From positions 62,001 through 126,000 of the forward strand of contig WLWT01000001.1 of assembly GCA_012103455.1 (NCBI GenBank): a stretch of DNA of 64,000 bases, given 5' to 3'. Made by a program: the position numbers and the translations under genes. The notes under the pieces are model-generated. The model ran no database searches, was not told the origin of the DNA, and was given only the letters and a program-made list of their open reading frames with translations. This document shows positions 9,001 to 17,837 of the stretch, piece by piece. Origin of the DNA: Gammaproteobacteria bacterium. Its GTDB lineage: Bacteria; Pseudomonadota; Gammaproteobacteria; HK1. Position 1 is the stretch's first letter; every line of letters starts with the position of its first letter.

Positions 9001-10952
9001 TTCGCCGCGACGGCGCGCACGATCGCCGGGCTGGCCATGTCGAAGCGCAAACCTAGAGACGGGGAGCGCACGAAGATGTAATAACTGCCCGTGGTGTAAG
9101 GCTCGAATAGGGCCTCGTAGAGCCCCGGTTCGACTTGTTTGGCCATAAACCGGCGTTGTTCGGTGCCCGGCGCGGTATAAGCGAGGAACTGAACGTCCTT
9201 CAGATCGGCGCTGGGTTTACCCGATGCGCCGTCCACCAGCCGAACCCGCACGGCGAATGGCTGGTGGACGGGCACTTGGTTAGCGGCAAGGTCGTAGCGC
9301 ACGGAAGGGCTTGCTTTGGCCACCCGCGGCAGCGCCTGCACCTCGACGTCGAAGCAATGCACCCGCAGCGGGCTGTCCAGATAAAATGCCAGTGAGTACT
9401 GACCCGGACGGCGCAGGCGGGTCAGCGTTTCGTAGCTGCCGGGTGCCACCTCCTTCAAGCTGCGATCCAATGCCATCACCGCTGTTGGGATCCGCCTATA
9501 GTTGCTGAAATGTCCCATGGGCGCGGCCATGCCTTCTTTGTAGAAGTAAATGGCGCGGTCTTGAGGATTGGCCACCAATACCGCATTAGCGCCCGGCGCC
9601 TGGACGATGGTGGGAGCGGCGCCCGCCCCCAGGGTCTGGCTGAACGCGCTCTGGCCGCCCGGGAAATCGATCAGTGACAGGGGTTTTTCCGGTTGGCCGA
9701 TCTGATCCAAGGCAGCCATCCATATAATCTCGCTGTCGCGTTGGCGGATGAATGCCAGTTCATCGGAGAACGCCACCTGATCGGGGCCGGATCCCACCTG
9801 GGCTACCTGCACGATTCGATTGAGCACTGCGTCGAAAATATAAACCTCGTTCGCCGCCGGATTGGCGATGAAAGCGAAGCGGTCATCGGGCGCGAAACGC
9901 GCTTGAACCAGGCCCGGCTTCGCTGCTATGGACGCCACCGGCACATGGCGCCCGGCATCCACCACGGTGACGGTACCGTCGCCTTGCGCTGCCACGACTA
10001 CCGATTGACTGAGCGGCGAGTAAGCTAACGACACGGGCCGCTCGCCCACCTCGATCTGGGCGGTCAAAGACAGTGAATGAATATCGATGACACTTAAGGT
10101 GTTCGATGCGGCATTGGAGATGAAAGCGAAGCGGTTGTCGTCACGGAACACGATCTCGTGGCTGCCCGCGCCGGTTCGGATGCGGGCGGCTTGTTGTAAG
10201 GTCTGTACGTCAAAAACAGTGACACTGCTTATTTTCTTGGCACTTATGTTTTTGGCGCTTATGTTCTCGGCGCTGATTCCGTCAGGACTGGTGTTCGCCA
10301 CCCATAGATATTTTTGATCGGGCTGGATGAATACCCGATCCGGCCTGCCCGCAAGCTCCAAGTTGTGCCGCACACGCCAGTTATCGGTGTCCACCACGGC
10401 CACTTGACCGGTTTGCGGCATGGCCACGAATAGACGGTCGCGATCCGCCGTCATGGCCCAGTCCGAGCCGGGGCTTTCCAGGGGAACAAGCGTCAGCAGC
10501 TTGCTGTTGCCGAAGCCGAATAGCGGATCTACAACGCTGATCGAAGGGTCTTTGTTAAGGGCGAGCACGTAATAAACGTTGAGATCGATCTCGGCCTGGG
10601 CATAGAGGCTGCCGGCCACGAACTGTTCGACTTTGGCCTGGCAGGTTTGCGCATCCTGCTCGATGCCCACCACGATGTGATCCATCCAGGCGGCGGGGAA
10701 GAGGCCGGAGCGAGGCCGGCCACTGAGGGTGTCGGCGACCTTGAAGCGCACCAGCACGTCGTCGCCCTCGCGCAGCCCGCCGCGCTGCTTGGCTTGCGCG
10801 GCTACCGGTTCGATGCTGGCTTCTACTGAAACTCCCCGCAAGTCGGCCCGCTCCAGCATAGGCGGGCCATCGTTCGCCCTGGCGGGCACTGTGCTCGCCA
10901 TCATGCCAATGGCAAGCATCCATCCCAGGCGCGCTGTGCCCCTGTCAGTCAC
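8997..10952 (-). CDS. Secreted YncE-like beta-propeller protein
   Basis: This 651-residue exported protein has a signal peptide ending near 'ASTVPARAND'. An N-terminal beta-rich domain (to ~150) has the phrase 'TLSGRPRSGLFPAAWMDHI'. A seven-bladed YncE/cytochrome-d1-like propeller (~residues 155-480) follows, with repeated blade motifs such as 'VAVVDTDNWRV', 'VTVFDVQTLQQAARI', 'LSVIDIHSLSLTAQI' and 'VTVVDAGRHVPVASI'. A C-terminal Ig-like domain closes it. No CxxCH is present, so it is not a cytochrome d1. It follows the multicopper oxidase and probably binds it or its substrate. The stretch 'ENISAKNISAKKISS' between two blades comes from a 15-bp tandem duplication. Confidence 0.8.
   Translation of the reverse strand: MTDRGTARLGWMLAIGMMASTVPARANDGPPMLERADLRGVSVEASIEPVAAQAKQRGGLREGDDVLVRFKVADTLSGRPRSGLFPAAWMDHIVVGIEQDAQTCQAKVEQFVAGSLYAQAEIDLNVYYVLALNKDPSISVVDPLFGFGNSKLLTLVPLESPGSDWAMTADRDRLFVAMPQTGQVAVVDTDNWRVRHNLELAGRPDRVFIQPDQKYLWVANTSPDGISAENISAKNISAKKISSVTVFDVQTLQQAARIRTGAGSHEIVFRDDNRFAFISNAASNTLSVIDIHSLSLTAQIEVGERPVSLAYSPLSQSVVVAAQGDGTVTVVDAGRHVPVASIAAKPGLVQARFAPDDRFAFIANPAANEVYIFDAVLNRIVQVAQVGSGPDQVAFSDELAFIRQRDSEIIWMAALDQIGQPEKPLSLIDFPGGQSAFSQTLGAGAAPTIVQAPGANAVLVANPQDRAIYFYKEGMAAPMGHFSNYRRIPTAVMALDRSLKEVAPGSYETLTRLRRPGQYSLAFYLDSPLRVHCFDVEVQALPRVAKASPSVRYDLAANQVPVHQPFAVRVRLVDGASGKPSADLKDVQFLAYTAPGTEQRRFMAKQVEPGLYEALFEPYTTGSYYIFVRSPSLGLRFDMASPAIVRAVAAK
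10228..10272. repeat. 15-bp tandem repeat, three copies
   Basis: Units begin at 10228, 10243 and 10258, in frame within the propeller gene. The resulting pentapeptide period (A-x-x-I-S) matches the one inserted in the PKS at 47756-47815. Confidence 0.88.
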
Positions 10953-10956
10953 CCGC

Positions 10957-10986
10957 TAACCCGATGCGCTATAACCCGATGCGCCA
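10957..10986. repeat. 15-bp tandem repeat between two genes
   Basis: Units begin at 10957 and 10972 and differ at one position. They fill most of the 34-bp gap between the multicopper oxidase and propeller genes. Confidence 0.85.
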
Positions 10987-13119
10987 TCAACCTGAGGCTG
11001 AGGCGGGTTGTTGAAAACTGGGGCAACGAGCGGGCACGGCGGAGGGCTCCTGGGCGGTGACCCGGAAGATACCCCAGATCCCGCTTTGCAAATGCAGTGC
11101 CGGATAGCTTCGGTAGAGAAAATCGCCGGATTCATAGTTGGCGCCGCCGGCCTGCTCGATCACTACGTCATAGTGATTGGCAGGCCCGTGGCCCATCCGC
11201 GCTGCTTTCCATTCCGACACGGATGCGGGTGTCTCCAAGTCGCCATCCGGACACACCACGTCATTGCCGATGGTCTGGGAGGCGTGCAGGTTGGTTTGGG
11301 TCAACGGCGTCGCGCAATGAGTCGCCTTCGTAGAGTAAGGCGCTTGCAGATAAGGATGGCCGTGCAACTCGAACACTTGATTGGTTACCGCGCCACCCGG
11401 ATGCAACAGCCGGAAGCGGGCCTGGTGGCCGGTGCGGGCGCAGTACATCGGCGTTTGGATCGGGATTTGCGGGCCAAGACCACAGTCCGTGCTGCCACCG
11501 TTACCCGTCGTGCACTGGGCTGCGACTGAGAACACGCACGACGTGGGATTCGCTGAGTCGGCGCAGGTTCGGGTGAGCCCGAACGGGTTGGATCCCATGA
11601 GCCGCTCGGTGCGGTAGTTCACGGCACCGTTGCCATTTTGCTGAGTTAAGCCATTGCCGGTATCCAAGTAAAGCGCGATGTCGTCCTGAACGATGACGAC
11701 GAAGTCCCGGAACAACTGTTCGCCGTTACTGTCGCGCACCGTGGCCGACGCTCTTGAGTTGGGATCGGTGGTCCAACTAGACCCTTCCGGTTCAATGACC
11801 AGCGCGCCGAATAGGCCGTATTGGTGGTGATTGAGGGGATCGGCCGGGATGAGGTTGGATGCACCGAATTCCACTGGAATGTGCCGCTCATTCGCAGGCG
11901 CCGAGGCATCGACGTTGCCGGCATACCACCAATAGGTAACGGATGCGCCCGGCGCCGCCGTTTGCACCGGATTGAAGCCGGCATTGGTGCCATCGCTGCG
12001 GGCCACGTCGCGGGTCACCAGTTGCGGGTGCAAGCCCACATCCGCGGACACCGTAGAGGGTGCGAACAACCCCTTATTGGCGGTGTTCTGGCCGGCCACC
12101 GGCAGTTGCCCGGAGGCGTAACCGCCTAGGGATGCGACCGTTTGTGCATTGAGGTTGTTGGTCAGTTGGACCTTGATGCAGTCACCGGCGGCAGCGCGCA
12201 GCACCAGCGGTTCGGCCAAGCCTTGTGCCTTATCGAACCCGGGTACCGGCTCGGAGGCTTGCAAATTGTTGTAATCCTCTTCCAGGAGATAGATGAGGGC
12301 GTTGGGCGTTTGGAAATCCATCTTCGAGTTGTACACCAGGGCCTTGCCGGGGAACAACTCATCCACGGAAGCAGCCACTACCGAGTAACACCGCAGGCGG
12401 TGGCCGTTGGCGTTAGGCTCGCTTGCAGATGACCCAGCCGTACAAGTGGCCGCCAACAGATCCGCCGGACAAACACCTACGGCAGCTTGGGGGGTTGGGT
12501 TTTGCGGCAACCGATGAAGCGATCGCCGCGTTTGTTTGTAGGCCCGCATCAAGCCCCAATTGCCCGCAGCCTGCCCTTGGCGGGCCGCTGTGGTTTTGTA
12601 CAAGTGATCGGTCCAAGGCTTGCTCTTGGGCGGCGCTTTAGGACGTTTAGGACGTTTAGCTTTAGGACGTTTAGGATGGGTAATGGCGGGTACCTTGAAC
12701 AGGTATTCGTAGTGTTCCGATATACCCATGGTCTGGGTGCTACGCCAGCCGGAGTTCACGTTCGACGGTTCGAATAGCCAGTTGACACCGTGCATGGTGA
12801 AGTTGTGCGGGTTTTGGTGGGCCCCCACCAGTATACGAACCTGCACATCGTCGTTCGCGTAAGTGCGAAGGATCGGCGTGAAGGGATCGTTCGGTCTCAC
12901 ACCAGCGGTTAGCGGCGGATAAGCCGGCGATTGTTGCCCGGGAAGATTGCGTTTAACGGAAGAAGCGCAAGCGAAGCTGGAGTTTTTCGCCTTGGCCGAA
13001 CCGCTGGCATTGACCCGCGGATACAGCGGTTCATTGCGGTAGTTCATCGAGAAGTTCGAAGTACCGCCGTTAAATGAGATCAACTCCGGCTGCGCAGCCG
13101 TGGTCTGTTTGCCCGACAC
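10987..13119 (-). CDS. Multicopper oxidase, C-terminal part (after an in-frame TGA)
   Basis: These 710 residues continue, in the same frame, the protein encoded at 13159-16806 after one TGA codon and 13 further sense codons. The sequence has cupredoxin features: 'HNFTMHGVNWLFEP', 'NHHQYGLFGALVIEPEGSSW' and 'VFELHGHPYLQAP'. The end of the last cupredoxin reads 'SYPALHLQSGIWGIFRV', where the HCHxxxH of type-1/type-3 copper sites is not preserved. It has no signal peptide of its own, so as a separate protein it would not be exported by Sec. A GTG at 13117-13119 with AAGGGG six bases upstream could allow re-initiation. It may be the C-terminal half of one giant oxidase. Confidence 0.78.
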   Translation of the reverse strand: MSGKQTTAAQPELISFNGGTSNFSMNYRNEPLYPRVNASGSAKAKNSSFACASSVKRNLPGQQSPAYPPLTAGVRPNDPFTPILRTYANDDVQVRILVGAHQNPHNFTMHGVNWLFEPSNVNSGWRSTQTMGISEHYEYLFKVPAITHPKRPKAKRPKRPKAPPKSKPWTDHLYKTTAARQGQAAGNWGLMRAYKQTRRSLHRLPQNPTPQAAVGVCPADLLAATCTAGSSASEPNANGHRLRCYSVVAASVDELFPGKALVYNSKMDFQTPNALIYLLEEDYNNLQASEPVPGFDKAQGLAEPLVLRAAAGDCIKVQLTNNLNAQTVASLGGYASGQLPVAGQNTANKGLFAPSTVSADVGLHPQLVTRDVARSDGTNAGFNPVQTAAPGASVTYWWYAGNVDASAPANERHIPVEFGASNLIPADPLNHHQYGLFGALVIEPEGSSWTTDPNSRASATVRDSNGEQLFRDFVVIVQDDIALYLDTGNGLTQQNGNGAVNYRTERLMGSNPFGLTRTCADSANPTSCVFSVAAQCTTGNGGSTDCGLGPQIPIQTPMYCARTGHQARFRLLHPGGAVTNQVFELHGHPYLQAPYSTKATHCATPLTQTNLHASQTIGNDVVCPDGDLETPASVSEWKAARMGHGPANHYDVVIEQAGGANYESGDFLYRSYPALHLQSGIWGIFRVTAQEPSAVPARCPSFQQPASASG
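12638..12679. repeat. 9-bp repeats in oxidase gene
   Basis: Four near-copies of a 9-bp unit, interrupted by 6 bp, encode a Lys/Arg/Pro-rich linker (KRPKAKRPKRPKAPPKSKP) inside the oxidase C-terminal part. Confidence 0.8.
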
Positions 13120-13158
13120 GTATAGCCCCTTGGGACCTGGATCGATGGGCCATGTATC

Positions 13159-13161
13159 TCA
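13159..13161 (-). other. In-frame TGA splitting the oxidase gene
   Basis: Translation of the oxidase reaches ...NPIQAIG, then TGA. It continues in the same frame as DTWPIDPGPKGLYVSGKQ into the 710-residue downstream frame. Whether this is a true stop, a readthrough site or a sequencing error cannot be decided from the sequence. Confidence 0.8.
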
Positions 13162-16100
13162 GCCGATGGCTTGGATCGGATTGTCGGGATCGGTGTTCGC
13201 CCAGATATTGCTGGTCACAGACTCCGTATTAAACAGACTGTTCTTCGACGGTATGCCGGCGATGAAATTACAGCTAGGCTCTAGATCAACGGTGACTGGA
13301 TTGCCGTCGTCGTTCATGATTGGCTCACCGCGCATCGTCACTGGCAGCGCGATCGCTTGGCACACTTTGCCGTAGTAAAGCTCGGAATTTGAGTTGGTCA
13401 CGCAGATTCGACTGTGGTCCGTGGAACAAAAACCACAAGCAGTTCCGGGTGGGCAATCCGGCGCCGTTACGCTGCCATCAAATGGCCGGTACATCAGCGT
13501 GGTGTCCTGGAACTCCAGTAAGAATTCCCGGTAACTCTCATTTTCATCAGCCGTTTGAATAACCGCTTGCCAACTGGTCGGGCCGCCATCTTGCATGGCT
13601 TGGCCGTTTTGCACCGGAGCGGTCCGGTTGCCCAGCAGGCTGCCGTCCTCATTGTCGAGCCACACGGAGTCGGCAGGCTCGGCCACTAAGCCGGCATACA
13701 AGCCGGTTTGCTGGTGGGTGGAGGGGCTGAAATGGTCATGGGTGAAGACCGTGCGCATGGTCTTGTCTTCGCCCATATTGGTGAGTTGAGGGTCTACATA
13801 CCATTTTTGGAAGGTGGCCTGCGAACCGCACCAGCGTCCCCCCTGCACACTGTAGTGACCGTCTTCTTGGACTACCGTGCAGCTACACTGTGGTCCGCTA
13901 CCGGTCGAGGCGCAATTCGCATCGGCACCGAAGTATTTGATGAATTTTGGATCGAGGGTCTCCACTAGTAGGCCTGCCGCCGAGGTGAACGAACCGTTGT
14001 TGAAGGCGTTGATGCGCTCGATAACCTCATCTGGCGCGAAGGTGCCGTCTTCATAGTTAAAGCCATTAGCGGCACCGTCTGAGGCAGTGACGTCGAATTT
14101 CACCAGGTGAATGTGTTGGCCCAAAACATCGGTAGGCGTCCTCACCTGGAAATCGTCCAGCTCATAGGTTTTGGGCACTAGATTGGCCATGCGGTAGTGA
14201 ACACAGTCACCGGAGTTGGCCCGTATGAAGAAAGGCTCGGGCGCTTTTTGTGGTCCGCGCAGTCCGAGGAAATCCCAGGCGTCACCCCATAAGGAGATCA
14301 TGCGCTGCTGTGGATAATGCCAGCCTTCTTTGTTGTAAACCGCCGCCGTTTGAATATCGACGGCCCAATAGTCCCTGACCATGGTGTTACTGGGCTGGTC
14401 GCCATCAATGTCTATACACGGCTCGGCGTACGGCGCTCCGGGCGCAGCCGGATTGCCGTTGGTGATGAACATCACCTCGGACCCATCCGGCGTTTGGGTG
14501 GACCCATCCGGCGTTCGGGTTGGATGGGTACGTTGGGCATGGAACTGCATGGCCACCTGTTCGATGGCAGTGCCTTCCTCGGCTAGGCCCATCGCGTCCG
14601 CTCTCTCCACATCTTTGCTGAAATCCAAAGGATTGATGTCGTTGTGCTTAACCTCTCCGCCTTTTAGCACTACGTGCCGTGGCAGTCCGCCATCCAGTGC
14701 TTCGCACATGCCGCTGTGGTTGGGACAGGCCACCCCAACGGTGTCGCAAGCGGTGCCGTCAACGGAGCAGGCCAGAGCGAAATCGAGTGGCGGGTGCGTG
14801 GCTCTAGAGCCAGCAATACCCGGGATGAAGAACGGATAACCGGGATTGCTGTACAGGTTGGAGCCGGCCGAGGCGGCCAAATTCGAGAGGCAGTTCGTCG
14901 GAGCAGCTTGCGTGCCTTGACACACTTCCACCTGGGAGCCGCTTTCCACCAATTTTACCGGCGCAGGTTCCGGCGCCATCGCTTTGGTGGGCAGCGGCAC
15001 CAGACCAGGAATGGGGGTACCGGCAGTAATTTCGCCATCGGGCAGGGCACGGGCGTTGGCAACGGGCGTGCCCAGCGGGTAACTGTCGAGTGCGGTACCT
15101 GCCTCGAACACGTCATGTACACGCCAAAGAGCCCACATACCGGCGGCGAAATGGGGATAAAAATGGCAGTGGAAAATGGAATCACCCACGGTCAGGTTTT
15201 TGTTGCCGCCGCCGTTGTAGACCATCTCCAGGGTAAAAGCCGAGCCTGGTCCTATCGCTTGGCTGTCCAGATAGCTGCTAAATGAGCTATTGGGTGTGCG
15301 CTGCCACTGATGGGCATGCAGGTGATGCAAGTGGTGCAGATCGACGCCGCCGTGGAGGACGCGGAATTTAGTGTGGTCCCATAGATAGCTATGGTAAACG
15401 TTCGACGGATCGTCGGGGAAAAACGCCTTGGTCGCCTTGGGCGCTGTGGCATCACAGGTGTAGGTGGTGTAGTTGTTATCGTCACCGCCTGAGCATCCTG
15501 CATCGGCCACATTATCGACGATCATGGCGGGATCGCCATTGGGCCACGAACTCAAAAAGAACTCTTCGTATTTGCAGTCGGTGCACTGCGCCATCGGCCC
15601 GGTCTGCAGCCGGTTGGCGATAATTTCCGAACCGATGCCGCCCATGCCGTAGTTGATGGCGAAATTGTCCCCGCCCGCCTCCAGCGCGTTCTTGAGCTGG
15701 TCGGCGTTGTACAGCGGGCTAAACGCCTGCACGCTGCGCAGCAGTTCATGATAGATGATGGTGAACTCGCGGTAGGGCTCTAAACGGTCGGGTGTTTGGA
15801 CAACCTCGTTGAAGGGCGGCGTGCCCGCCATCGAGTCCGGGAATCGTGCGGCGTCGGGCCCCGTAATGATGGCGGTCAAATCACTGTGCACGATGTTGCT
15901 ACCTTGCACCATTGCAAGAATCGGCATCCCTTGCCGTGGATGTCCTTGCGGATAGACCGCGGCATAATCTATTTGCGGCAAGCCGGTGCCGTCGCGGGTG
16001 CATTCGCCGTTGGACCACTGAGCGTCGGTACTGGCAAGGCACAGATCCTCGGCGTTGACTTGGCTGCGGTAATACTGCGCGCCGCCGGGCTGAACGTTGA

Positions 16101-16806
16101 CGGCGCCAAACAAGCCTTGAGTTAACTGGCCGCCAGCCCCCGTGCCGCCATCCGCTGCGTTGTCAGACGAGAAGTCATCCCCGGTGCTGTAGAGTAGAAA
16201 GGTGCCTTCTTCCTGGGCGTAGTAGAGATAGTTCTTTACACCGGTGGCGCCGGCATTCACTAAGCTGTTGACGTTCTCACCAACCCAGGATGCATCGTCC
16301 TGTCCTTTTTGCGATGGCTCGTCCGGTACCGGGCTCGCCCAGTTCAGGCCCTGTACGAATACGCCCGCGGCCAGTTCCGCGGGACGTCCATCCTTCGGAT
16401 CGGCCGCCATTGGGTTCAGCAGATTGCGGAACTCGATATTCAAGCACTGATCCCGGTTAACCCTCAGCACCAGCGGGCGCGGGCGCTTATAGTTTTTCAA
16501 AGCGACCTGACCTGCTTGCCAAGTGGTCCAATCGTTTGCATCGGCACTTGCGGTGGTGGGCTGTACATCTGTGGCCAGAGCATAAATCATGCCGCCTGGC
16601 ACCTGCGCGCCTAGGCGGTTAGCCATGAGCACAGCATCCAGCGCCACTACCTGGGCGGTGACAACCGTTTTGCTAACCCCGTCGATGAGACACTGCGGCG
16701 TTGCGCTCATCGCTTCGGCCGCGCCTAGCCCCATTACCATGGCGGTGGCGCCAGGAAGTGCGAGCCTGCGAATTGAATTCCTCAATTGTGCTGCCAAAAG
16801 TTTCAT
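13159..16806 (-). CDS. Large multicopper oxidase, N-terminal part with copper sites
   Basis: This 1215-residue exported protein has a signal peptide ending near 'GLGAAEAMSA'. A HisCys copper cluster is visible: 'VDLHHLHHLHAHQW' (residues ~488-502) and 'FHCHFYPHFAAGMWALW' (~540-556), the HCHxxxHxxxxM pattern joining type-1 and type-3 copper. A later repeat of cupredoxin folds has 'GQHIHLVKFDVT' and 'FTHDHFSPSTHQQTGLYAG'. This layout recalls very large bacterial copper oxidases related to manganese/metal oxidases of the MnxG kind; oxidation of Mn(II) or another metal is an inference. A good Shine-Dalgarno (AGGAAGAG) precedes ATG 16806. It is the first gene of the operon, followed by its copper chaperone and partners. 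Confidence 0.82.
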   Translation of the reverse strand: MKLLAAQLRNSIRRLALPGATAMVMGLGAAEAMSATPQCLIDGVSKTVVTAQVVALDAVLMANRLGAQVPGGMIYALATDVQPTTASADANDWTTWQAGQVALKNYKRPRPLVLRVNRDQCLNIEFRNLLNPMAADPKDGRPAELAAGVFVQGLNWASPVPDEPSQKGQDDASWVGENVNSLVNAGATGVKNYLYYAQEEGTFLLYSTGDDFSSDNAADGGTGAGGQLTQGLFGAVNVQPGGAQYYRSQVNAEDLCLASTDAQWSNGECTRDGTGLPQIDYAAVYPQGHPRQGMPILAMVQGSNIVHSDLTAIITGPDAARFPDSMAGTPPFNEVVQTPDRLEPYREFTIIYHELLRSVQAFSPLYNADQLKNALEAGGDNFAINYGMGGIGSEIIANRLQTGPMAQCTDCKYEEFFLSSWPNGDPAMIVDNVADAGCSGGDDNNYTTYTCDATAPKATKAFFPDDPSNVYHSYLWDHTKFRVLHGGVDLHHLHHLHAHQWQRTPNSSFSSYLDSQAIGPGSAFTLEMVYNGGGNKNLTVGDSIFHCHFYPHFAAGMWALWRVHDVFEAGTALDSYPLGTPVANARALPDGEITAGTPIPGLVPLPTKAMAPEPAPVKLVESGSQVEVCQGTQAAPTNCLSNLAASAGSNLYSNPGYPFFIPGIAGSRATHPPLDFALACSVDGTACDTVGVACPNHSGMCEALDGGLPRHVVLKGGEVKHNDINPLDFSKDVERADAMGLAEEGTAIEQVAMQFHAQRTHPTRTPDGSTQTPDGSEVMFITNGNPAAPGAPYAEPCIDIDGDQPSNTMVRDYWAVDIQTAAVYNKEGWHYPQQRMISLWGDAWDFLGLRGPQKAPEPFFIRANSGDCVHYRMANLVPKTYELDDFQVRTPTDVLGQHIHLVKFDVTASDGAANGFNYEDGTFAPDEVIERINAFNNGSFTSAAGLLVETLDPKFIKYFGADANCASTGSGPQCSCTVVQEDGHYSVQGGRWCGSQATFQKWYVDPQLTNMGEDKTMRTVFTHDHFSPSTHQQTGLYAGLVAEPADSVWLDNEDGSLLGNRTAPVQNGQAMQDGGPTSWQAVIQTADENESYREFLLEFQDTTLMYRPFDGSVTAPDCPPGTACGFCSTDHSRICVTNSNSELYYGKVCQAIALPVTMRGEPIMNDDGNPVTVDLEPSCNFIAGIPSKNSLFNTESVTSNIWANTDPDNPIQAIG
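14480..14521. repeat. 21-bp tandem repeat, two copies
   Basis: Units begin at 14480 and 14501, in frame, giving TPDGS-x-Q-TPDGS in the large oxidase. Confidence 0.85.
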
Positions 16807-17072
16807 ACCGTCTCTTCCTATGAGGAAATTTATGGGGAAGATCTTCTAGGGTTCTAAGTCAAGCGAGCGCCAACCCCTCAGGCATAAACCCGCGCATACG
16901 CATTTCTGTTGGAGTCGTTAGTGTAAGTATGCTCACGAACTCGTTACATTCTTGAGCATTTAGCGGGTATTTAGCCTTTTTGAGGAGAGGCGTAGACATA
17001 GATGTATCACATCGGTTTGCAGTGCGCAACGCGATTGCTTGTAGCGCCTACATTGTTACCCTGTGCGTCACC
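16807..17072. promoter_or_regulatory. Divergent intergenic region with an inverted repeat
   Basis: The copper-oxidase operon and a methyltransferase gene diverge here. ATGCTCA (16929-16935) and its exact reverse complement TGAGCAT (16953-16959) are separated by 17 bp. This arm-and-spacer size would suit a dimeric regulator. No strong -35/-10 pair could be assigned, so the regulatory role is inference. Confidence 0.35.
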
Positions 17073-17837
17073 ATGAATGAGGTTTCACAAAAGCATATTA
17101 ATCCATTCGTTCGTGCGCTGACATTAGCGTGGTTGTCGTTGCTGCGTCCGTGGTTACGCCGGCAGGTGCGGCGCACTGTGTTGGAGACGATAGACAACCA
17201 CACTTTTGTGGTTCTGCCCGAAGTGCACAATCCAGTGGTATTTCGTAGTGGCGCGGTTTTAGGCCGGGCGGTGGCGCAAGCAGCTTACGCGGCGGCGCCG
17301 ATAGATTACCCCATAGATTACCTAGGAGGACGAACCCGCCGGGCGCTGGACATGGGCACCGGTTGCGGGGTAGGCGCCGTCTTCGCCGCCCACCAGGGTT
17401 ACGATGTGGTGGCGGTGGATATCAATCCCGACGCGGTGCGTTGCGCCCGCATCAACGCGTTGACGAACCGCTGTGAAGACAAAGTGGACGTACGTCACGG
17501 TGATCTGTTCGCGCCGGTGGCTGGCGAACAGTTTGACTTGGTGTTGTTCAACCCGCCTTTTTTTGTTGGCGAATCGAGGAGCTTATTCGATCAATCATGG
17601 CGTGGTGTGGACGTGCTGGAGCGTTTCGCGCGAGGTTTGCCAGAGGTCCTGCTGGAATCGGGACAGGCACTTATTGTGTTGTCCACCGATGGCGTGCCCG
17701 GGCGATTATTGGCCGCTCTTGAGCATCATCAGATGGCGCTGTCCATCGTCATGCAACGCCATCTGGGCAACGAGATCATGACTTTGTACCGTGCGACTAG
17801 GAGTCGAAAGCTGAGTCGTTGCAGGGCTAAGCGTTAA
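17073..17837 (+). CDS. Class I methyltransferase with NPPF motif (HemK/PrmC-like)
   Basis: The protein has SAM motif I 'ALDMGTGCGVGAVFAA', motif II 'VVAVDINPDAVRCA' and a catalytic-type 'LVLFNPPFF'. The (N/D)PP(Y/F) box is typical of enzymes methylating an amide or amino nitrogen, such as the HemK/PrmC group. The expected PrmC N-terminal helical domain is replaced by a short, basic, hydrophobic leader ('PFVRALTLAWLSLLRPWLRR'). ATG 17073 is the chosen start; the frame is open back to a TTG at 16980. It diverges from the oxidase operon and its 3' end overlaps the convergent methyltransferase by 11 bp. A 12-bp repeat gives IDYPIDY. The substrate is unknown. Confidence 0.75.
   Translation: MNEVSQKHINPFVRALTLAWLSLLRPWLRRQVRRTVLETIDNHTFVVLPEVHNPVVFRSGAVLGRAVAQAAYAAAPIDYPIDYLGGRTRRALDMGTGCGVGAVFAAHQGYDVVAVDINPDAVRCARINALTNRCEDKVDVRHGDLFAPVAGEQFDLVLFNPPFFVGESRSLFDQSWRGVDVLERFARGLPEVLLESGQALIVLSTDGVPGRLLAALEHHQMALSIVMQRHLGNEIMTLYRATRSRKLSRCRAKR
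17301..17324. repeat. 12-bp tandem repeat, two copies
   Basis: Units begin at 17301 and 17313, in frame, producing IDYPIDY just before the SAM-binding motif of the methyltransferase. Confidence 0.8.

Noticed and set aside
8997..10952. Propeller considered as cytochrome d1
   Set aside because: No CxxCH haem site and no d1 axial ligand region; better read as YncE-like.
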